This document shows positions 60,265 through 63,215 of a stretch of 63,215 nt of DNA, piece after piece. This stretch comes from Oscillospiraceae bacterium. GTDB taxonomy: Bacteria > Bacillota > Clostridia > Oscillospirales > Acutalibacteraceae. Positions within the stretch are counted from its first letter, which is position 1. Each line of letters opens with the position of its first letter. The stretch spans positions 1 through 63,215 of the forward strand of contig SVPU01000009.1 of NCBI GenBank assembly GCA_015065685.1, in the 5' to 3' direction. The notes below the pieces were generated by a model, which worked only from the letters and a program-made list of their open reading frames with translations, did no database searches and had not been told where the DNA came from. The position numbers and the translations under genes are program-made.

Positions 60265-61488
60265 ATGAATTATACAGAAACTTTAAATTTTATTCACTCA
60301 CTCGGAAATTTTTCTTTGCCTGCAGGTTTAGACAGGATTAAGGCTGCTCTAGAATTGCTTGGGCACCCCGAAAAAAGCCTTAAAGCAATTCACATTGCGG
60401 GAACAAACGGAAAAGGCTCGGTTTCGGCAATGGTTGCCAAGATATTTGAAATGTCAGGCTATAAAACAGGCCTATTTATTTCACCGTTTATTATAGATTT
60501 CAGAGAAAGAATTCAAATAAACGGTGAATATATTTCCAAAAGCCAATTAATTGCTTATGCGAAAAAGGTTATGGCAACCAACATTCAGTTGACTGAGTTT
60601 GAATTTATAACTGCACTGGCCTTCACTTTTTTCAAAGCCAGAAAAATTGATGTTTTGGTTTGCGAAACGGGGCTTGGCGGCAGGCTTGATGCCACCAATA
60701 CGCTCGAAGAAAAAATAGCAACCGTTATAACAAAAATAGGGCTTGACCATACTGCGATTTTGGGTGATAAGGTTGAGGATATTGCATTCGAAAAATGCGG
60801 AATCTTGAGGGACTGTGTAACTATAACAACCCATAATCAACCTAAAGCTGCATTAGAAGTTATAAAAAAGAACGCAAACGGAAAACTTTATATTACCGAC
60901 AAAGCTTCCCTTAATGTGAAGAATGCAAGTGAAAATCAATTTGAATATAAGGGAAGAGAATACAAATTAAATCTACTGGGCGATTTTCAAATTGAAAATG
61001 CATTGGTTGCTATAGAAACTATAGAACAATGTGGGTTTAATATACCTTATAATATAATATATAAGGCACTCGGCGAAGTATCTTTTCCTGCAAGAATGGA
61101 AGTGTTCTCAAAAGAACCGCTTGTTGTTCTCGACGGCGCTCATAATCCCGATGGTGCCAAGGTTATCGCAAACGAGCTTAAAAAGCAGAATGGCCGTGCC
61201 GTTGCAATTATCGGTATGATGAAGGATAAGGATTATGAAGAGGTTTTGAGTGAAACCCTCAAATTTTGCGAAAGAGCAATTGCGGTTAAGGTTGAGGATT
61301 GTCCGCGTTCGCTTTCGGCTGAAGAGCTATGCGAATGCGCCAATAAATATTGCAAGTGCACGGTGGCTTCAAACTATGTTTCGGCTATGATGAAAGCCCA
61401 AGAGGATGAGACTTCGCCCATCTTTATATTTGGCTCACTTTATCTAGCATCATCAATGAGACCGTTGCTTAAAATATTTTTTGAATAA
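60265..61488 (+). CDS. folC: Folylpolyglutamate/dihydrofolate synthase
   Basis: A 407-residue Mur-ligase-like enzyme adding glutamate to dihydropteroate or folates. P-loop HIAGTNGKGSVSAM near residue 42, FISPFIIDFRERIQING, CETGLGGRLDATN, KIGLDHTAILG and VLDGAHNPDGAKV are all present. Begins three bases after the alpha-galactosidase stop with no clear ribosome site, suggesting coupling. Confidence 0.93.
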   Translation: MNYTETLNFIHSLGNFSLPAGLDRIKAALELLGHPEKSLKAIHIAGTNGKGSVSAMVAKIFEMSGYKTGLFISPFIIDFRERIQINGEYISKSQLIAYAKKVMATNIQLTEFEFITALAFTFFKARKIDVLVCETGLGGRLDATNTLEEKIATVITKIGLDHTAILGDKVEDIAFEKCGILRDCVTITTHNQPKAALEVIKKNANGKLYITDKASLNVKNASENQFEYKGREYKLNLLGDFQIENALVAIETIEQCGFNIPYNIIYKALGEVSFPARMEVFSKEPLVVLDGAHNPDGAKVIANELKKQNGRAVAIIGMMKDKDYEEVLSETLKFCERAIAVKVEDCPRSLSAEELCECANKYCKCTVASNYVSAMMKAQEDETSPIFIFGSLYLASSMRPLLKIFFE

Positions 61489-61514
61489 AATTACTTTTTA
61501 TGACAATATTTTTA

Positions 61515-61550
61515 AAGACAAGCTTTTATTATATAATAAGAGCTTGTCTT
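61515..61550 (+). promoter_or_regulatory. 36-base near-perfect palindrome before spoIIAA
   Basis: AAGACAAGCT and AGCTTGTCTT form a 10-bp stem around the AT-rich palindrome TTATTATATAATAA, followed by ATTTTATTT. It can act as the folC terminator or as an operator or attenuator of the sporulation operon. I could not find a convincing sigma-H promoter near it. Confidence 0.6.
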
Positions 61551-61573
61551 ATTTTATTTAAAGGAGAAATGTT

Positions 61574-61885
61574 ATGTCGGTTGAAATTAATGTAACAGGC
61601 GAAGTGGTTACGGCGTATCTCAAGGGTGAGCTTGACCACCACACCGCTAAGGGTATGAGGGAAACGATAGACAGCGCGGTAGACCTTAATATGCCTTCAC
61701 TGCTCATACTCGATTTTAAAGGAATCACCTTTATGGATAGTTCGGGTATAGGTCTTGTTATGGGAAGATACAGAAATCTTTTAAAAAGCGGGGCAGAGCT
61801 TCATATAATGGGAGCATCTCCGCAAATACACAAAATGATGAAATTGGCCGGTATAGAAAAACTGGCAAAACTTGAAGGAAGGTAA
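61574..61885 (+). CDS. spoIIAA: Anti-sigma F factor antagonist SpoIIAA
   Basis: A 103-residue STAS-domain protein. The phosphorylated serine is in FMDSSGIGLVMGRY near residue 57. In the forespore the unphosphorylated form takes SpoIIAB away from sigma F. Order and spacing with spoIIAB and sigF are as in Bacillus. AAAGGAG lies seven bases before the ATG. Confidence 0.95.
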   Translation: MSVEINVTGEVVTAYLKGELDHHTAKGMRETIDSAVDLNMPSLLILDFKGITFMDSSGIGLVMGRYRNLLKSGAELHIMGASPQIHKMMKLAGIEKLAKLEGR

Positions 61886-61891
61886 ATTAAA

Positions 61892-62341
61892 ATGCAAGTA
61901 AAAAACAAATTTTCAATGAAGCTTATGTCATGCTCTGCAAATGAGGGATTCGCCAGAGCGTGTGTGTCGGCCTTTGCTGCACAGCTCGATCCGACCATTG
62001 ATGAAATAAGCGATATTAAAACGGCGGTTTCCGAGGCGGTTACAAACTGTATTGTTCACGCTTATAGAGATGCGATAGGAATAATTTACATAACCGCCGA
62101 GCTTTTAGAGAGCAACTCAATAAGAATTAAAATAAAAGATAAGGGCTGCGGAATTGAGAATATCGAAAAGGCAATGGAGCCGCTTTATACATCCCTCGGC
62201 GGTGAAAGGGCGGGACTCGGCTTTGCGGTTATGCAAAGCTTTATGGACAATGTTAAGGTAACCTCCCAAAAGGGTAAGGGCACAACCGTAACAATGATAA
62301 AAAATATTGGCTGCCGTTTCAGAGTTAATGTTAGAGGTTAA
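61892..62341 (+). CDS. spoIIAB: Anti-sigma F factor and kinase SpoIIAB
   Basis: A 149-residue GHKL-type ATPase that binds sigma F and phosphorylates SpoIIAA. The N-box TAVSEAVTNCIVHAY and the G-boxes DKGCGIENIEKAMEPLY and ERAGLGFAVMQSFMD are present. Starts six bases after spoIIAA and overlaps the sigF start. Confidence 0.94.
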   Translation: MQVKNKFSMKLMSCSANEGFARACVSAFAAQLDPTIDEISDIKTAVSEAVTNCIVHAYRDAIGIIYITAELLESNSIRIKIKDKGCGIENIEKAMEPLYTSLGGERAGLGFAVMQSFMDNVKVTSQKGKGTTVTMIKNIGCRFRVNVRG

Positions 62342-62990
62342 ACCGAAAAGGGACCTGTTTATCGAAGAAAATCTCGGGTTAGTTCATTCTGTGTGTAAAC
62401 GCTTTAGCGGCAGGGGCGTGGAATATGATGATTTATTCCAAGCGGGCTGCATAGGTCTTATAAAGGCTGCCGATGCTTTTGATGAAGAGCGTGGCTTTTG
62501 CTTTTCAACCTATGCAGTCCCTGTTATAATGGGTGAAATAAGGCGTATTTTCAGAGATGGCGGGTCGGTCAAAGTTTCAAGAAGTGTAAAGGAATTGGGA
62601 ATTCATATAAACCGCGAAAAAAACATTTTGGAACAAAAGCTTAATAGGGAACCAACAGTCAGTGAAATAGCGGGCGCACTCGGAGTTAGTAAAGAGCAGA
62701 TTGCTGAAGCTATTTGTGCATCGCAGCCAACGGTTTCTCTGACATATAAGGATGATGGTATGTCAGAGGCGGATTTACCTATTATAAATAACGAGGAACA
62801 GATTACAAATAAGCTTGATTTGGATAAGGCGTTCTTAAATTTGAGTCCACAAGAAAGGGTGCTTATTAAATGCAGATACTATAAATTTATGACCCAAAGC
62901 CAAACAGCAGAGATTTTAAAAATGACTCAGGTTCAGGTTTCGCGAGCCGAAAAAAAGGTTTTAATGAAATTAAGGGATTATTTGGATTGA
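62328..62990 (+). CDS. sigF: RNA polymerase sporulation sigma factor F
   Basis: A 220-residue sigma-70 family factor directing the first forespore program. Region 2 is LVHSVCKRFSGRGVEYDDLFQAGCIGLIKAADAFDEERG followed by FSTYAVPVIMGEIRRIFRDGG; region 3 is REPTVSEIAGALGVS; region 4 is LSPQERVLIKCRYYKFMTQSQTAEILKMTQVQVSRAEK. I use the ATG at 62328, which overlaps the end of spoIIAB by 14 bases; the more upstream TTG has no ribosome site. Sigma G is closely similar, but the spoIIA context settles it as sigma F. Confidence 0.94.
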   Translation: MLEVKPKRDLFIEENLGLVHSVCKRFSGRGVEYDDLFQAGCIGLIKAADAFDEERGFCFSTYAVPVIMGEIRRIFRDGGSVKVSRSVKELGIHINREKNILEQKLNREPTVSEIAGALGVSKEQIAEAICASQPTVSLTYKDDGMSEADLPIINNEEQITNKLDLDKAFLNLSPQERVLIKCRYYKFMTQSQTAEILKMTQVQVSRAEKKVLMKLRDYLD

Positions 62991-63097
62991 TTTTATTGAT
63001 TTTATTGCCGAAAATCACATAAAATACGCCTAAATTGGAAAAAATTTAGGAATAAGAACCTATTTTAAAAAAAGTTCAAAAAAAACTTAAAAAAGTG

Positions 63098-63126
63098 TTG
63101 ACAAAAGGGGTTGGATGTGGTAATAT
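63098..63126 (+). promoter_or_regulatory. Promoter of an rRNA operon
   Basis: TTGACA, 17 bases, TAATAT, in the spacing and style of clostridial rrn promoters. Confidence 0.75.
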
Positions 63127-63215
63127 AATCGAGCGCCTTGAAAAAGGGGCTGCAAAAAAACGGACCTTGAAAATTAAACAACGAAGAAATAAGGACCCGA
63201 CGATTCTTATGAGAA
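63127..63215 (+). other. Leader of a probable rRNA operon
   Basis: After the promoter come GCGCCTTGAAAAAGGGGC and ACCTTGAAAATTAAACAAC, a phrase typical of the 16S rRNA leader in Firmicutes. The 16S gene itself would begin beyond the window edge. Confidence 0.65.

Overview
The window looks like a chromosomal segment of an AT-rich, spore-forming member of the Clostridia, most like the uncultured Oscillospirales/Ruminococcaceae of animal guts. The evidence is the spoIIAA-spoIIAB-sigF operon, the SRP RNA-dnaX-ybaB-recR order, an ECF transporter module followed by truA, a pyruvate:ferredoxin oxidoreductase for anaerobic metabolism, a ClpE-like chaperone, BspA-type surface repeats, and strong Shine-Dalgarno sites with frequent TTG starts. 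This placement is inference from gene content; no marker gene was compared.

Layout. 1-650 is the edge of a mobile element (DUF4314 gene fragment) lying downstream of an initiator tRNA-fMet and separated from it by stacked terminators. 1052-3868 holds two cell-envelope glycosylation genes and a secreted protein. 4256-7825 holds an EF-G paralogue, a Nudix hydrolase and an M14 peptidase. 7827-11683 (minus) is a potABCD polyamine importer. 11970-23473 (plus) is a long housekeeping run: ruvCAB, an rRNA-type methyltransferase, ecfA1-ecfA2-ecfT, truA, a DUF5711 propeller protein, CvpA and ClpE.

23518-26331 is an accessory stretch: a promoter, a strongly folded RNA with its own terminator, a BspA-like leucine-rich-repeat surface protein and a 38-residue peptide gene. 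26420-29411 (minus) holds a HAD phosphatase, two zinc-finger membrane proteins and a Nudix hydrolase. 29514-35033 (plus) holds SRP RNA, dnaX, ybaB, recR, DUF896, a D-2-hydroxyacid dehydrogenase and comM. 35085-37757 (minus) is an amino-acid ABC importer with a TrpR-like regulator. 37934-46941 carries a branching enzyme, a HAD-IIIA phosphatase, CapA, DUF554, citrate synthase, YitT and proS.

47018-50133 is a roughly 3-kb island bounded by a 22-bp direct repeat. It holds three short plus-strand genes and one minus-strand gene for membrane or lipoproteins that I do not recognise, at least seven copies of a GGGGACGGTTC palindromic repeat, and an apparently orphan Tyr/Phe-rich leader peptide with its own promoter and terminator. 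50168-62990 returns to core genes: acpP, PFOR, alaS, a HIT protein, a phosphoribosyltransferase, alpha-galactosidase, folC and the sigF operon. The window ends in the promoter and leader of what looks like an rRNA operon.

The features most worth pursuing are the folded RNA at 23553-23772, the repeat-bounded island with its orphan leader, and the hairpin that sits between the proS Shine-Dalgarno sequence and its start codon. Intrinsic terminators and sigma-A promoters were read by eye from stems, T-runs and -35/-10 spacing.
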